NCBI RefSeq assembly: GCF_932276165.1
Contig: NC_064008.1
Location: 8,127,001-8,191,000 of the forward strand
Origin: Plutella xylostella
Lineage: Eukaryota > Arthropoda > Insecta > Lepidoptera > Plutellidae
Direction: 5' to 3'
Length of the DNA: 64,000 bases
Position 1 is the first letter of the stretch. Each line of letters begins with the position of its first letter. The position numbers and the translations under genes are program-made. The notes beneath the pieces were generated by a model that saw only the letters and a list, made by a program, of their open reading frames with translations, was not told the origin of the DNA and made no database searches. Positions 33,965 to 45,404 of this stretch are shown here, piece after piece.

Positions 33965-36900
33965 TTAAATTTTATACGACCCTTTCTTACTATGAATAAC
34001 GGTTTCGTAAACCGGTACCTTAAACGGGAACGGTTTCTCTACCGGCACAATAATATGCTTAACCACTTCAAAAGGTACTTCTTTGATCTTTGGTACATGA
34101 ACAGTTTTCTCTACCGGATAAGGTACCGATTTCTCAACTTGTATCGCTACTTCTTTGACAATCGGTATCACGACCGCTTTTGGTACCGGTACGTGAATTG
34201 GAACCGGGTGTGGTACCGGTATTATAATTGGTTGGTTTATTTTGAATTCTACGTTTTTAGGCAATGGTACCACTACTTCTTTGTAATGCTTTATTGGTTC
34301 TGGGTTTTCTTCTTCTACGTGCTGGTGTACGTTGTACGAGTGTGGTTTAAAATTATTGAAATCGTGCTTTAGATTGTTTTGTCCGAAGTCTTTAGAGTCG
34401 AACTGTTGCCCGTCGTTTGGGAAGCCTTCACCTTGACTCGTGAACTCTTGCCCGTAAGATTGTCCGCCGTTCTGTGGCCCGAAGTTGAAGTTGCTGTATT
34501 CTGTTGCTTGACCCTGGGAAATAATAATATAAAATTGCATTTAAAAAGTCATGACAAATGACCGCATAGCTTTGGCGAGGATTAACCAAGCTTGATGAAA
34601 CATTTCTCTAACACAATGACTCGTCAATTTTATATCATCGGCTGAGCAAGTTCGATGACTATAATAATTATGTAGGTATGTATATAAGGTATTTTAGAGC
34701 ACCATGGGAAAGGCGTATGTCCAGCCGTAAATGATTATCAGCTTTTTGGCCTCTAGTACGGGTTTCACAAAAAAGTTTTGCTTTTCATTTCTTATCTGCA
34801 TATTAATTATCTGTTAAAACTTTCATATAGTTTTCGCTAGATTCTTCACTTTGTATGCGACAAAACGCAAACTTTTATAGTTTTCGACTATCAAACTTGT
34901 ACTGATCGTTCACACTTTAAGCCACTACTACGAGTATAAGCAAACTAAATAAAATCTAGGTATTCTAGTTACGTAAAGACCTAGTTAAGTAAATGGAGTT
35001 GCAATAGTCTACGTGCCACGCTAACCGACAAAAAACTAGACACAATAAAACGCCTAGGTCTAGATAGAAAGATAAAAAAGCTCGTCGAAAGAATTCATTT
35101 TAGCAGTAAGTTGTTTACGTAAAACATTGCATTTTTTTGTTAAACTATTTTTTGTGCCTATTTTTCGTTAGCGTACTTTCATAGTGATCTTTGGGCAAAG
35201 CCTAAGTATATGTCCGGCAGTGACCTGCAATTGTCTGAAAAAGCTGAAAAAAACCTCAATCGTATCGTAATAATGAAAAACTTTGCACCAAGCAAGTTTA
35301 GAACTGGCCAAATAAAATTTCCCGCATAAACAGACATGAATTACCACATATTTTTTAGCTGCGTCAGTAAAGCAAACGCGGCTAAAGAATAAATAACTCA
35401 GCAAGCGCCTCTTTTTAAGGTCAAAAGTATAAAATACCCAAAAAAAAATCTAGGGTTGTGCCCGTCTGACAGCAAATATACACGACCGTAAAATGGTTAC
35501 GACCACAACCCTGAAAAAAGTCAGTTATGCTGTGAATTAGCCGGGTCATTCCCAAGGAATGCTATCCTTAGATCTGAGATCATATATTATAAAATATCCT
35601 TGATTTTTTGACTGCGAGGATCGAAAAGTACTATGAGGTACCAGTAGGTATGATGTGACACTCAGACTTTCGAAAACAAACACATCATTCATGGGGAACT
35701 GTATACGCTTTTATAATAAATTATCAAATGAAGCAATAAACCTTACTGAGCAAAAATTTAAGAATTATGTTAAAGCCACATTATGTAGTAAAGCTTACTA
35801 TAGTATAAATGATTATTTAAACGACAAAAACGCGTGGTCTTGTCCACCTCAGCTAAGGCTATTGAAAAAATGAAATGGATATAGGTACTTAAGTAAAATT
35901 GTAGGTACTAGATATAAGTAAAAATTGTAATAGATTATAAGGAAAAAGTTGAAAAGATGCTCGAGGAGTTTCTTTCGCCATTTCTTTCCTTCTCAATGAC
36001 GGGGCCTTTGTGAAATGGTGGTAGATGACTATCGACAAATAATTGTAAAATTTTACGTCGATTTAACCATTTGAATTTGAATTTGAATTTGAATTTGTGT
36101 ACCAGTGAGGCAGATGTCTGTTAATTCTCAAGCGTTTTTGGTGTTCAAATGTCAAATTTTTGCCATATTTTTGAGTTAGCAATTCGGGTAACAAAATTTC
36201 TTATACGCTACTTATCTATTAGTGTTTGTTGATTTTCAAAGTTCTTTATTAATCATAAGCAAAATACATAAACATTAGACTATAGTCTTACCCCCTTATT
36301 CATAGAGAAGTTACAATACGTTTTAACTAATAAACTGTTTTGTCCCTCTCCGACAAAGAACAATTTGTTTCTTGACAGAGAGGGACAAAACAGTTTATTA
36401 GTTAAAACGTATTGTAACTTTTCTATGAATAAGGGGGTTAGTTTAACTTAATTTAAAAGGACCTACTTTTACCAGACTAACACGTCTACAAAAAGTTAAA
36501 TAACAGATTATACTTAAGTTATTATATGCCATTATTACCCTAATTAAGATTACAAAATGTGGTAAATTGCGTTAAATTAGAATGCGCTTATATCTAGTTC
36601 AGTATAAAAAATACCTATTACAATGCGCTTATAACAGCAGTACAAAACTAACAAACAAACAGTTGGGGTAAACAATCACAGGGGAGTACGCTATGTACCT
36701 AAGTTAAAAACAATATCAATTAAGGAAGACAAGTTTAAGTACCTATATTATGCATAAAGGCGATATAATCTAGTACTTACCTACTTATAATTTATTTAAC
36801 CACCAATATTTTTAATTATATTATGTACCTAAGTGCATTAACTTAATACAAATCAGGATATAACTTGCATGTTAACTATTAATACCTAATTAATTATATC

Positions 36901-39900
36901 CGAAATAAACGAAGGTAAGTCACAAAAACATCGAAACAAAATGTTACATCTCAATTCAAATATAAGTTGACTGACCAAAACTTATCGATTTGGGAATGGA
37001 ATGTGCACTTGTGCAGTGCGTCTCGTTAGTTACTTCGGGTGAGAGCGAGACGGCACAAGTGGGTACGATCTCTAGGCAGTGCGAGATCGACTTGGATCGG
37101 GCTCGAGGCGACATCGTAGATACGTCACGCATTGTCTAGTAAATAGTGATGGGGCAAGCGGTAAGTGCCATATCTGTCGAAGTATGGTAAGTTATGGCTA
37201 CGACTTTGACCTATCGATGAAACCAAGCTATTTTGATGATGTGGATTTCTCTCGACATAAAATTTTTTCATCAATTTAAAAATAAATTCTTTAATGGTAG
37301 GAAAATGTATAGACTTATGTAATGTTTTTAAATTTGTTTTAAATGGAGTGTTATACGCAATCTTGATGGCCCGATTTTGAATAACTTGTAGTTTTACGTA
37401 GTTTGTACTACATGTACTGCTCCAAACTGGTGCAGCATAAGTAAAGCAGGGACGCATTAAAGTCGAGTATAATTTTAATTTTATTTTGTTACTAAATTTA
37501 CTGCGGCGATTAAATATCGGGCTTAGTGCGTTCATTGCTTTGAGCCCTTTTAATTTTATTGTCTCAATATGTTTGCTCCAGTTTAATTTCTTATCAAACG
37601 TAATGCCCAAGTACTTAACATTTTGACTCCATGGAATAGGATGGTCATTAATTTTTAATTTATTTTTAGGTAATGCTCTTTGGCGGGTAAACATTATAGC
37701 TTCTGTTTTAGTTGCGTTAAGTTTTAGCTTCCATTTCGTAAAATAAGAGTGGAGTAATTCGAGTGATAGTTGAAGGCGATCAATTATTAAATCGATATCT
37801 TCTGATGATGTCAAGGAAGCTGTGTCATCGGCAAAGCATGCAAGACTAGTGCGAGGTTGTCTTGGTATATCATTTAGGTATATTAAAAATAAATACGGTC
37901 CTAAAATTGAGCCCTGCGGGACTCCCGCTGGTATTTTTTTACAACCAGACTTAGTATCTCCTATGTGAACACGGAATTCACGTTGGTCCAGGTAAGATTG
38001 TATAAGCTTTACCAGTGGCAATGGTATATCACTAATTACTAGTTTATGGAGGAGACCTTCATGCCAAACTGTGTCGAAGGCTTTTTCGATATCTAAAAGG
38101 AACATACCAGTAGATTTTTTTAAGTTTAAGTTATGTGCTATATGCTCTGCAACGAGCCTAGCAAGTGGTTGAGCAGTCGAGTGTGATCTTCTAAATCCAA
38201 ATTGCTCTTTTATGAGAAGATGACTGGAAGCTGCTAGAAGACGTGAATATATAACAGACTCAAAGAGTTTACCAATAGTGGGCAGCAAGCTTATTGGCCT
38301 GTAACTAGAAGGAACCACTTCGTCTTTATTCGGTTTTTTTATAGCAATAACTTTTGCTATTTTCCAGATGGTTGGAAAGTACGAAAGTTTGAGACAAGCA
38401 TTGAAGATTTTTGTAAGCATAACAACAGATTTTTGGGAAAGGTTTTTTAACAAAGCGTTGTGGATATGATCGGGGCCGGGAGATTTTCGTCTTTTTAGTT
38501 GTTTTAAATACTTCCATATTTCCTTGGGCCGAGTTGGTTTACCCATTTTTGTATCCGAGTTGGTATTTATAATTTTCATTGAATTTTGGACGAGTATTTC
38601 CGTGTTACCGCTGTCCCAGTTTCGAGTTAAGTTCATGTTGTCATGGAACGCATTAGCGAGTGTCTCACACTGTTCTTCAATATTTGTAGTATAAGTACCA
38701 TCCACCTTAATTAATGGTGGTATTACAGTTGGTCTTATTCTAAGTTGCTTGGCTAGACGCCATAGGTCTGATGTAGGATTATCGATTTTTTCGAGTTTTG
38801 AATTCCAGATATTATTATTGTGAGATAATATATGACTTTGTATTAATTTTTGTAAGTAGTTTATTTCAGATCGCAAAGTTCTTTTTATATTGTTATCAAT
38901 TGACCGTTGCTCCTGTCTGCGTAAACGATTTTTATTTTTGATAATATTTTTAATGTATTTAGGTAATGTTAGAACTTTATTATTGATATTGGTTAAAGGT
39001 ACACTTTTATCCCTTGCAGCTGAGATACACTCCGTTAGCTGGGATATGGCTATATCTATTTCTTTAGTGGTGTTATAAACTTGAGAAGTTAAAACAATGT
39101 TTTCTTCAAGATAGGCTCGGTATGATTTCCAGTTGGCTTTGGCATAACAGTATTGTTTAAGTTGAGTGCGTAAAATAGGACTGTCCAACTTGAAGTAGAT
39201 AGGAAAATGATTAGAAGAGAGGGCGGGGATAGCGTTTACATTACTTATATTTGTTATATTTCGAGCTAGGACTAAGTCTGGATTCGTCGGTTGCAACTCG
39301 GGGCGATAGTGTACAAGTGATGGAGTGGGCGATGCATGAATTACGTAATCGTTCTCTACCATGTGCTCAAACAGTATTTTGCCATGCGTGTTTTTGAACT
39401 TATTAGTTTTGTGCCACAGTTCATGGTTAGCATTAAAGTCACCCATGATTAGAACGTGGTCACTTAAGCCTAATAAAGCGTCTAGATCTTCAGTTAAGAG
39501 TGGCAAATTGGGCGACTGATAAATTGACAATATAATTATTTTAGTCCCAGTGACGTTTGTGACTATACCAATCGCTTCCATATTGTGTGTATATGGCAAC
39601 TTAACTCGTTCGTGCTTTAAATCAGATTTAATTAAAATGGCAACCCCTTGACCTCGACCATCATCATGCTTGTCTTTACGATAGCATATATAGCCAGGGA
39701 TGTCAAAAGGTGCATCTAGTGGTAGTCGGGTTTCGCTAAGAGCTATTACTTCGACAGACAGGTCACTCACCGCTAAATCCAGTAGTTCACCCTTCTTATT
39801 TTTTACGCCATCAGCATTCCATGACAATAGTTTTAGTTCGTCATATTTAGACATAACAACCAAGGTGGGTAATAATAAGAATGATTTTATCCATCATCGA

Positions 39901-42174
39901 GTTGCAGCTTAAGAATTGGTTTTTAAGCGATTGAATGGTCTTGAGTATGGTCAACATTTCTTCGGTTGCCTGGTCTGATGATAGATTCGCAGTGTTAGTG
40001 CGCAAACCGTCGTCCATTGGAGTACTTTTCCATGCTTGGCCCTTTGAATTGTTATTGCTTGGTAGGTAGGGGAATTCCTTGGGATTGAGATGCAGACTTG
40101 GATTACGTTGTGGATGAGGTGCGTGTTTCACGAACGATTCCCGTTTCACAGCTGTCTCACGGCGTTGAGCCACATGTGTTTCACGTTTGGACTGTAGTTT
40201 CTCGAGATACTGTTGTCGCTTGATACATTGCATGTAGTTGGCTGGATGTTTTTCAGAACAATTGCAGCATTCAGCTGGTTCGGTGCGATCTTTTTTAAGG
40301 CAATCTCTTGTAGAATGGGCTTCTTTGCATTTGACGCAGCGAGGTGGCATGTTGCAGTTCGATGAAGTGTGTCCGAACCCCTGACATCTAAAGCATTGGG
40401 TACCCAATGTACCCATGAATGAGTTAGCTTTATATTTCTGAATTTCGACAACACAGTTACATAGATATCTGATTTGACGGAACTTGCGAATGTCCGATCC
40501 AGCAGGCAGTTGCACTAAAAAGGGTGGACAAGGCATGCCTTCACTTGATTTTGGCTTCAGTTTTATTACTGAGACACCTTCAAATCCAATTGATTCTAGC
40601 TCATTTGCCAGTTGTTCTTCAGCGTAAGAAGGGAGTCCTCGAATGACTACCTTGGACTTTTTCTCATCTTTGCGTGTGTATGTGAGGAATAATAATTCTT
40701 CTTTACGGAGACCCTCTTTTATGCTCTGATGAGCTTCAGGAGAATAACAGACAACCGCGACTTTATTATTGTTCCTGTATTGCAGGTGAAAGTTTTTATT
40801 ATATTTGCCAATGCAATCTATGATGGTTTGATGTGTCCAATTTTTTTGTATATCAATAATGATGGGGGGGATGTGGCCAGATCTTTTCTTCTTCAACATT
40901 GAAGCTTCACGGAATTGGAGTGCTTTAGGATCGGAGTCAGCTTCGACTGGTAAATTTTCATACCTGTTGCCAGTAGAGACAGTACTTGAAGTTCCAGCTG
41001 CGTTTCTTCGGAGGGCAGTCCGCTTGGGTTTGTGCCAGATTTGGTTGTCATCATCTTCAGCAGGTCGCTTACTATTCAAGCTGGAGTTAGATGTTGATCT
41101 GCTCAAATAGTTGTCCATGGTCGGTTGGAGTGCCATGATTTAAGTTGCGATGTCCCATCACTATTCGACAGTCGCAAACAAGTTTAACTGGAGGGTATAG
41201 TTAGTAGCAATAGAATAGATACGTGCGCTCGCGATGAACACAGAAGACCGAATGTGAACACAGAAGACCGAATGATATTAGTGTTTGTTACCGATGTTCT
41301 AATGGGAGCAGGCTACTGAAATCTATAAAAATGAATATCGGAGTAAACAAGGTACCTATAGGTACATACTTCGTGGCTCGCTTTGCACCGTTGATGTCAC
41401 AATAAATTGATGAAATTAAAATATTTTTTAGGTAATCAACAAGGAAAAGACCTTACAGCCTGTCCCTAAACCACATTTGTTTATGTACAGAAGCAGACTC
41501 GTTCAGCGAAACACGTAAAGCAAGATTCGTATCCACAGACCCTAATACAACTGCCTACTTATTATAGTAGTACATAGTAGTAGGTACTTGCCATAGAGAC
41601 GGCCGTTTTAGTTAGACATTTTTATCAACATTTTGGTGGTAGTTATAGGTAGTCTCTTACGCTGATATCTGATCACCCCACCCCTGTATTAGATATTTAA
41701 ATGACATTATTACAGGTCAGATATTTGCGTAGCACTCTGTAAAGTAACTATAGTACTAAAGTCTGTTTTATAATCTCAGATACATACTGACAGATTCTGA
41801 ACGGTTCGTCAACAGTCGATTGTATTGTTCTATTGGTAGGTATCTGAGTTAAAAAAAGACTTTAGTCTCCATTTCTTTGCAGCTTACTTTACCTAAATCA
41901 ACATTATCAAACAATAATGAAATATAATTCCATTTCTGAACATACTGTGACTCTACGGAATTTGAAAGATGCGGTAACTATTTGATAGCGCTATTTTATA
42001 TGTCTGTAGTTTTCATCATAAAACCACATTGTTCTACACATTCCCATTTACCTGAAGGTCTTGCATGGGTGCCCCTTGCACCATGTACTGCTGGCTCCCT
42101 ATCTGCAGCATGTATGGAGACCACTTCGATGGCGACTGGCCGAGGACAGACGACAGCAGCAAGGCCACAGGCAA
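33965..42174 (-). CDS. Secreted Val/Pro-rich repeat protein (cuticle or Vajk-like), at least two exons
   Basis: Exon at 42174-42052 (41 codons) and exon at 34513-33965 (182 codons plus stop); both junctions are AG/GT and phase 0. The first reads LPVALLLSSVLGQ, the end of a signal peptide, then QQYMVQGAPMQDLQ. The second starts GQATEYSNFNFGPQ, is Gln/Gly/Asn-rich, and from about residue 75 has repeats of the type VPVPKAVVIPIVKEV and VEKTVHVPKIKEVPF, ending KKGSYKI. Alternating Val-Pro-Val with Lys/Glu/His is usual in insect cuticle-associated proteins such as the Vajk family. The start codon lies in a further upstream exon that I could not identify. The large intron houses a Jockey-type LINE in the same orientation and a LINE fragment at 35646. 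Pairing of the two exons is inferred from phase, signal peptide and composition. Confidence 0.68.
34514..35637. other. Intron sequence, no additional exon recognised
   Basis: About 34695-34745 is a short LINE tail remnant. The 78-residue minus frame at 35168-35404 lacks supporting features. Confidence 0.4.
35646..36098 (+). mobile_element. 5'-truncated LINE with 8-bp target duplication
   Basis: Encodes the ORF2 C-terminus (TLRLSKTNTSFMGNC to LRLLKK, stop near 35871), a 3' UTR and an (ATTTGA)n tail. The target duplication GTACCAGT is at 35638-35645 and 36099-36106. Sister copy in opposite orientation at 23550-24045. Confidence 0.85.
36291..36437. mobile_element. MITE, long hairpin, TTA duplication
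   Basis: CCCCCTTATTCATAGA at both ends as inverted repeats, arms of about 60 bp with few mismatches; TTA at 36288-36290 and 36438-36440. PIF/Harbinger-like by target duplication. Confidence 0.75.
36441..37124. other. Intron; right part is 3' UTR of the Jockey-type LINE
   Basis: The LINE 3' UTR runs leftward from 37124 through a GC-richer patch (about 37000-37124); its exact end and any poly(A) tail were not resolved. The rest is AT-rich. Confidence 0.4.
37125..39854 (-). CDS. LINE ORF2: endonuclease and reverse transcriptase, 909 aa
   Basis: The ATG at 39854 is preferred over an upstream in-frame TTG. Residues ~10-220 form an apurinic endonuclease-like domain: LLSWNADGVKNK, ALSETRL (catalytic Glu), MGDFNANHELW (catalytic Asp/Asn), and SSNHFPIYF at the position usually S-D-H. 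Residues ~440-720 form the reverse transcriptase: KSPGPDHIHNALL, YRPISLLPTIGKLFE, MFLLDIEKAFDTVWH (motif A Asp), GVPQGSILGPYLF and CFADDTASL (F-A-D-D active site, motif C). The C-terminal ~180 residues carry the LKYLGITFDKKLNW motif typical of LINE ORF2. There is no RNase H. The frame is intact, so the copy may be competent for retrotransposition if its 5' UTR is complete. Acts as a ribonucleoprotein that nicks chromosomal DNA and copies its own RNA at the site. Confidence 0.92.
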   Translation of the reverse strand: MSKYDELKLLSWNADGVKNKKGELLDLAVSDLSVEVIALSETRLPLDAPFDIPGYICYRKDKHDDGRGQGVAILIKSDLKHERVKLPYTHNMEAIGIVTNVTGTKIIILSIYQSPNLPLLTEDLDALLGLSDHVLIMGDFNANHELWHKTNKFKNTHGKILFEHMVENDYVIHASPTPSLVHYRPELQPTNPDLVLARNITNISNVNAIPALSSNHFPIYFKLDSPILRTQLKQYCYAKANWKSYRAYLEENIVLTSQVYNTTKEIDIAISQLTECISAARDKSVPLTNINNKVLTLPKYIKNIIKNKNRLRRQEQRSIDNNIKRTLRSEINYLQKLIQSHILSHNNNIWNSKLEKIDNPTSDLWRLAKQLRIRPTVIPPLIKVDGTYTTNIEEQCETLANAFHDNMNLTRNWDSGNTEILVQNSMKIINTNSDTKMGKPTRPKEIWKYLKQLKRRKSPGPDHIHNALLKNLSQKSVVMLTKIFNACLKLSYFPTIWKIAKVIAIKKPNKDEVVPSSYRPISLLPTIGKLFESVIYSRLLAASSHLLIKEQFGFRRSHSTAQPLARLVAEHIAHNLNLKKSTGMFLLDIEKAFDTVWHEGLLHKLVISDIPLPLVKLIQSYLDQREFRVHIGDTKSGCKKIPAGVPQGSILGPYLFLIYLNDIPRQPRTSLACFADDTASLTSSEDIDLIIDRLQLSLELLHSYFTKWKLKLNATKTEAIMFTRQRALPKNKLKINDHPIPWSQNVKYLGITFDKKLNWSKHIETIKLKGLKAMNALSPIFNRRSKFSNKIKLKLYSTLMRPCFTYAAPVWSSTCSTNYVKLQVIQNRAIKIAYNTPFKTNLKTLHKSIHFPTIKEFIFKLMKKFYVERNPHHQNSLVSSIGQSRSHNLPYFDRYGTYRLPHHYLLDNA
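39847..41136 (-). CDS. LINE ORF1: Gag-like nucleic-acid-binding protein, 429 aa
   Basis: Starts MALQPTMDNYLSRS. The N-terminal ~90 residues are Ser/Lys-rich and likely disordered. Residues ~95-235 contain the fold usual in Jockey ORF1 before the knuckles (PPIIIDIQKNWTHQTI, KVVIRGLPSYAEEQLANEL, VVEIQKYKANS). Three CCHC-type knuckles follow around residues 245-305: CFRCQGFGHTSSNC, CVKCKEAHSTRDC, and CCNCSEKHPANYMQC. The protein coats the element RNA and helps target it to the nucleus. Intact frame. Confidence 0.9.
   Translation of the reverse strand: MALQPTMDNYLSRSTSNSSLNSKRPAEDDDNQIWHKPKRTALRRNAAGTSSTVSTGNRYENLPVEADSDPKALQFREASMLKKKRSGHIPPIIIDIQKNWTHQTIIDCIGKYNKNFHLQYRNNNKVAVVCYSPEAHQSIKEGLRKEELLFLTYTRKDEKKSKVVIRGLPSYAEEQLANELESIGFEGVSVIKLKPKSSEGMPCPPFLVQLPAGSDIRKFRQIRYLCNCVVEIQKYKANSFMGTLGTQCFRCQGFGHTSSNCNMPPRCVKCKEAHSTRDCLKKDRTEPAECCNCSEKHPANYMQCIKRQQYLEKLQSKRETHVAQRRETAVKRESFVKHAPHPQRNPSLHLNPKEFPYLPSNNNSKGQAWKSTPMDDGLRTNTANLSSDQATEEMLTILKTIQSLKNQFLSCNSMMDKIILIITHLGCYV
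41137..42051. other. LINE 5' flank and intron of the Val/Pro-rich gene
   Basis: 41137-41330 is probably the LINE 5' UTR; it contains a tandem GAACACAGAAGACCGAATG duplication at 41238-41275. 41765-41870 is another copy of the ACAGATTCTGAACGG MITE. The rest is unremarkable. Confidence 0.45.
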
Positions 42175-45029
42175 CTGAAATGGAAGTTGAAGCCTAATTA
42201 ATTATGGTCGGTCGGACACTAAACATTGCACCATCCGATGGTCCTTTGTTTATTCTATTCTATTCTTTATAGCGTGTGAGAATGGATCTTTGTGCCCCTT
42301 GTGGTCTAAACTTCATGGAGAAATTGTAAGTACTTCGCATCAGGTAGATTCATTCAGTCAACCACTCCAGCTACCGTGTCAGGGAATACAGTGATGATCC
42401 GATTTCAAATGCTATCCCATGCGCAACTCGTCGTGTGTGAACATGTGGGCAGGCATCACGCGTTTCTAAGCTTTAGGGTGCTTTTTCAACATAAATGTGC
42501 TATGTTTTACTTTGAATTCGTTTGATATCCACCAATCATTATAAATATTATGTATGTACATTGGTCCACATAGCATAGCACTGGGTAGAACGGATATCAT
42601 TCACACCAATGTAGGATAGCTGCATAGCACATCTCTGATGAAAAGGCACCCTTGACCACTAAATTCCCAGAAAATACATGAATAAGTCAACTTCCCGTCA
42701 ATCAACAGTCTCTAACAATACCTAATTGTAAATTCCAGTGAACTGTTCGCAAATAACTAAGTATTGGATCTGAGGCCGACAGAAGCGACACCCGAACACA
42801 ATATTTGGGATCCTATTGTCTTCATTTTATCCCTTTACTGAAAATAGTTAGTAGGCGGGTCGATTCCTATAGATTAGTACTTACAATTGTTTCAACACCA
42901 ATACAGATAGTTCGCAGATCTTTAAGTAAACAAAATACTTTGTTTTGCCCATGACTTTTGTATATGAATGCGACCGAACCGTAGTAGGTAGTACCTACAT
43001 AACGTCATTTGAGAAATCAAATGCTTCTACTTGGCGTGTCGGTGATAAACACTAGAGCTTGTCTTGGGTTGGTCACCGTGATAAAAGTATGAACCAGTTA
43101 TAATAGCGTAGTACAAGAAGGCCTAGCACGGCGCCCAAGACCCTGCACCCCGTGCTAGGCCTTCAGGAAGAGGTCACTTGGGAGGAGAGCCTTCAAGAGA
43201 GCAATCAAAATAAAATTACAATTACCATATAAAAAATTCCAGTGATCGATATGGCGATAGATATAGAAAATAGGCAATAGGCGCTCTACTCAAATGTCCT
43301 AGTGTGGCCGACAACAAACTCATTAAATCCAAGTTTCCGTTTGCACACGCCACCGCCACCGCCGCCGTCGTTCCTAACTGCCGTATATTGCAGTGTGGCC
43401 ACCCTACGCGAAGCCATAACTCAAAAATACACTGCGACAAATTGTGAATCTGGTGTACTGGGTAGGGTGAGCATTGTAGATTCCGATGTGCTTCTCCGTA
43501 GAAATTTTGTTAACCACGTATTTAGAATAGAATAGAATAGAATACTACTTTATTGACAATTTACACAAATAATAATTTACAATACAACGCAATAGGCAGC
43601 CTTATCGCTAAAAGCGATCTCTTCCAGGCAACCTTTGGGTGGAGGAGAGACTTAAAGAATAAATGAGGAAGGTGTACAAAATGCTGTAGTAAACAAAATG
43701 GTGTAGTAAATTTTTTAGGGGTGTTGATTTCTTTGTCTGAATTTCCAAATGTCTTACAACAAAAATTATGAATTCAGAATGACCCTCTAAGTCGCATCCT
43801 TTCGAACTATAAGGACTACTTTTGCAACACATGTTAAACTACGCATTATCAAGGAACAAAATGAGTAGTTCATTAATACTGGAAGTTAATAATTATCTAA
43901 CTAGGCACTAAGGAGAAACTTAGTTCCTTTACCATTGTGTTCCGCAGGTAAGCCAAGTAAGACCTAGATTACCTAGGTATCTAACTTTTCTAGACCACAG
44001 CGGCGATACAAGTGGAAGAACTTTGTAATTGGATAATTTGTTCCGGCACTTTTTATTTATTTTCTTTTTGTGTTATCTAGATGTTGTTACGTGGGAATGT
44101 ACTTGCCTACCTCCTATTCTACCAGTGGCAGTGACGACCTATCCAATCCTATATAAAGTTAGAATTTAAATAAGTATAAGTACATCTTTAAAAAAACATT
44201 TACAAATAACCCAACTATTTAGTTATTATAAAAAAAAATAACACCGTAAGAGCGGTAATGTATAGTTGCATATACCCTACTATTGATTTACAAAATATTA
44301 TTGAACACCTACAAAGGTACAGTAAGGTGCAGATAAACCTGACCCCCCTCAGAAGCATTGTTACTATGAGAGGGGGGTCAGGTTTCTCTGCACCTGACCG
44401 TACCTAAATGATAACTCTATGTAAACATTAGTACAAGACATATCCTTCCGTAACATACAAAACTATTGTCCGAAACTCAAAATCCCAGTAGCTCCAAATA
44501 TTTTTATACCAAGTAAACCCTTTATCATGTGCACCCCATTCCATCGCCTTGCTATCTGTCCGGCCAGCCTTCGTCGGCTTCATTTGACACTACCCCCCTA
44601 CTGCCATCCCCACCCTTAATTGCAGGTCATAAGGCCTGGTTCTCTCTGGCAAAATAACTGGGGGTTACTCTATACTGACGAAAAACTAACGAACGAGAAC
44701 TTTCGTGCAATCGACACGTTTAATAGAAAGAGATAGAGTCGTGGCCCGCGTAGCAGCGCTCTGATACGTATAGAGTATACTGATCTACTGATCATAATAA
44801 TATATAAAGAAGAAATTACTCTTAGTAATAAGGCCGCCAATTGTACCATCTATGTTGTGTATTTCCTCGTGTAATTTTTGTGTTTGTGTGCAATAAAGAA
44901 TTATCTATCTATCTATCTATCTATAAAGTAACCCCCCAGGAGTTATTATTATGGGGGGCGAATTATCTTGAGACAATGCAATGGGTGAGGAAAGAAATAT
45001 GAAAAGATGTGTGCGTGTCAACGTTTGTG
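42175..45029. other. Intergenic or intron; several small repeats, no gene
   Basis: Contains a palindrome on GAAGGCCTAGCACGG at 43118-43164; a LINE tail on the minus strand at about 43540-43670 (AAAAGCGATCTCTTCCAGGC); a short hairpin at 44316-44404 (GGTGCAGAkAAACCTGACCC arms); and a LINE 3' tail at 44815-44930 with AATAAAG and a (TATC)n run. The missing first exon of the Val/Pro-rich gene may lie here; a strong GTAAGT on the minus strand at about 42888 is phase-incompatible with exon 42174. Confidence 0.4.
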
Positions 45030-45404
45030 CTATGGTGTCAAGAGTGATCGAGTTGAGGGGGAAGGGTAAAAAATATCAGGCATGGTAAAATTCCTTAGAC
45101 TTGCCCAGTAATTGAAAAAAATCGTTTTAAAAATTTCACCTTTTTGAATATGAATGTACTTAATTTTTTTTTTGGATTCCTCCATTGATTTGGACATAAG
45201 CGGTAGATAACGAAAAAGTTTAATTTCCAAGACTCCCAATGTCTCAATTAGGTAAGTATCCCAAACTTTTCTTTTACGGAAACGGAAACGCGATGAAAAA
45301 GATGGCGGAAATGGCGGAAAGCCGAACCGTACAACATGTACTTTTAACGACCGCTTCAAAACAAACTGAAATTGCACTGCGACTAGCACAATAACAAAAG
45401 ACAC
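45030..45404 (-). CDS. Weak hypothetical ORF, 124 codons
   Basis: An uninterrupted minus-strand frame with a hydrophobic start (FVIVLVAVQFQFVL) and basic middle (SSRFRFRKRKVW). No family recognised, no splice support, and codon choice looks noncoding. Listed only because nothing else explains the stretch; probably a chance frame. Confidence 0.12.
   Translation of the reverse strand: MSFVIVLVAVQFQFVLKRSLKVHVVRFGFPPFPPSFSSRFRFRKRKVWDTYLIETLGVLEIKLFRYLPLMSKSMEESKKKIKYIHIQKGEIFKTIFFNYWASLRNFTMPDIFYPSPSTRSLLTP

Larger units (their letters stand above)
37125..41136 (-). mobile_element. Jockey-type non-LTR retrotransposon with both ORFs intact
   Basis: Two long uninterrupted frames in the order expected for Jockey: ORF1 (41136-39847) with three zinc knuckles and ORF2 (39854-37125) with endonuclease and reverse transcriptase. 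They overlap by 8 bases (ATGTCTAA), so ORF2 is probably translated by termination-reinitiation. The 5' UTR lies upstream to perhaps 41330. It is inside the intron of the Val/Pro-rich gene, on the same strand. Neither target duplication nor tail was resolved. Confidence 0.88.

Noticed and set aside
33992..34372. Plus-strand frame of 126 residues rich in Tyr, Arg and Phe
   Set aside because: Antisense of the Val/Pro-rich exon; the residue pattern follows from its repeat codons.
41982..42197. Plus-strand frame of 71 residues
   Set aside because: The minus strand here has a phase-0 exon with acceptor and donor encoding a signal peptide, a better explanation.
42888..42960. First exon of the Val/Pro-rich gene (ATG plus GTAAGT donor on the minus strand)
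   Set aside because: The donor is phase 2 while the next exon needs phase 0, and the peptide lacks a signal sequence.
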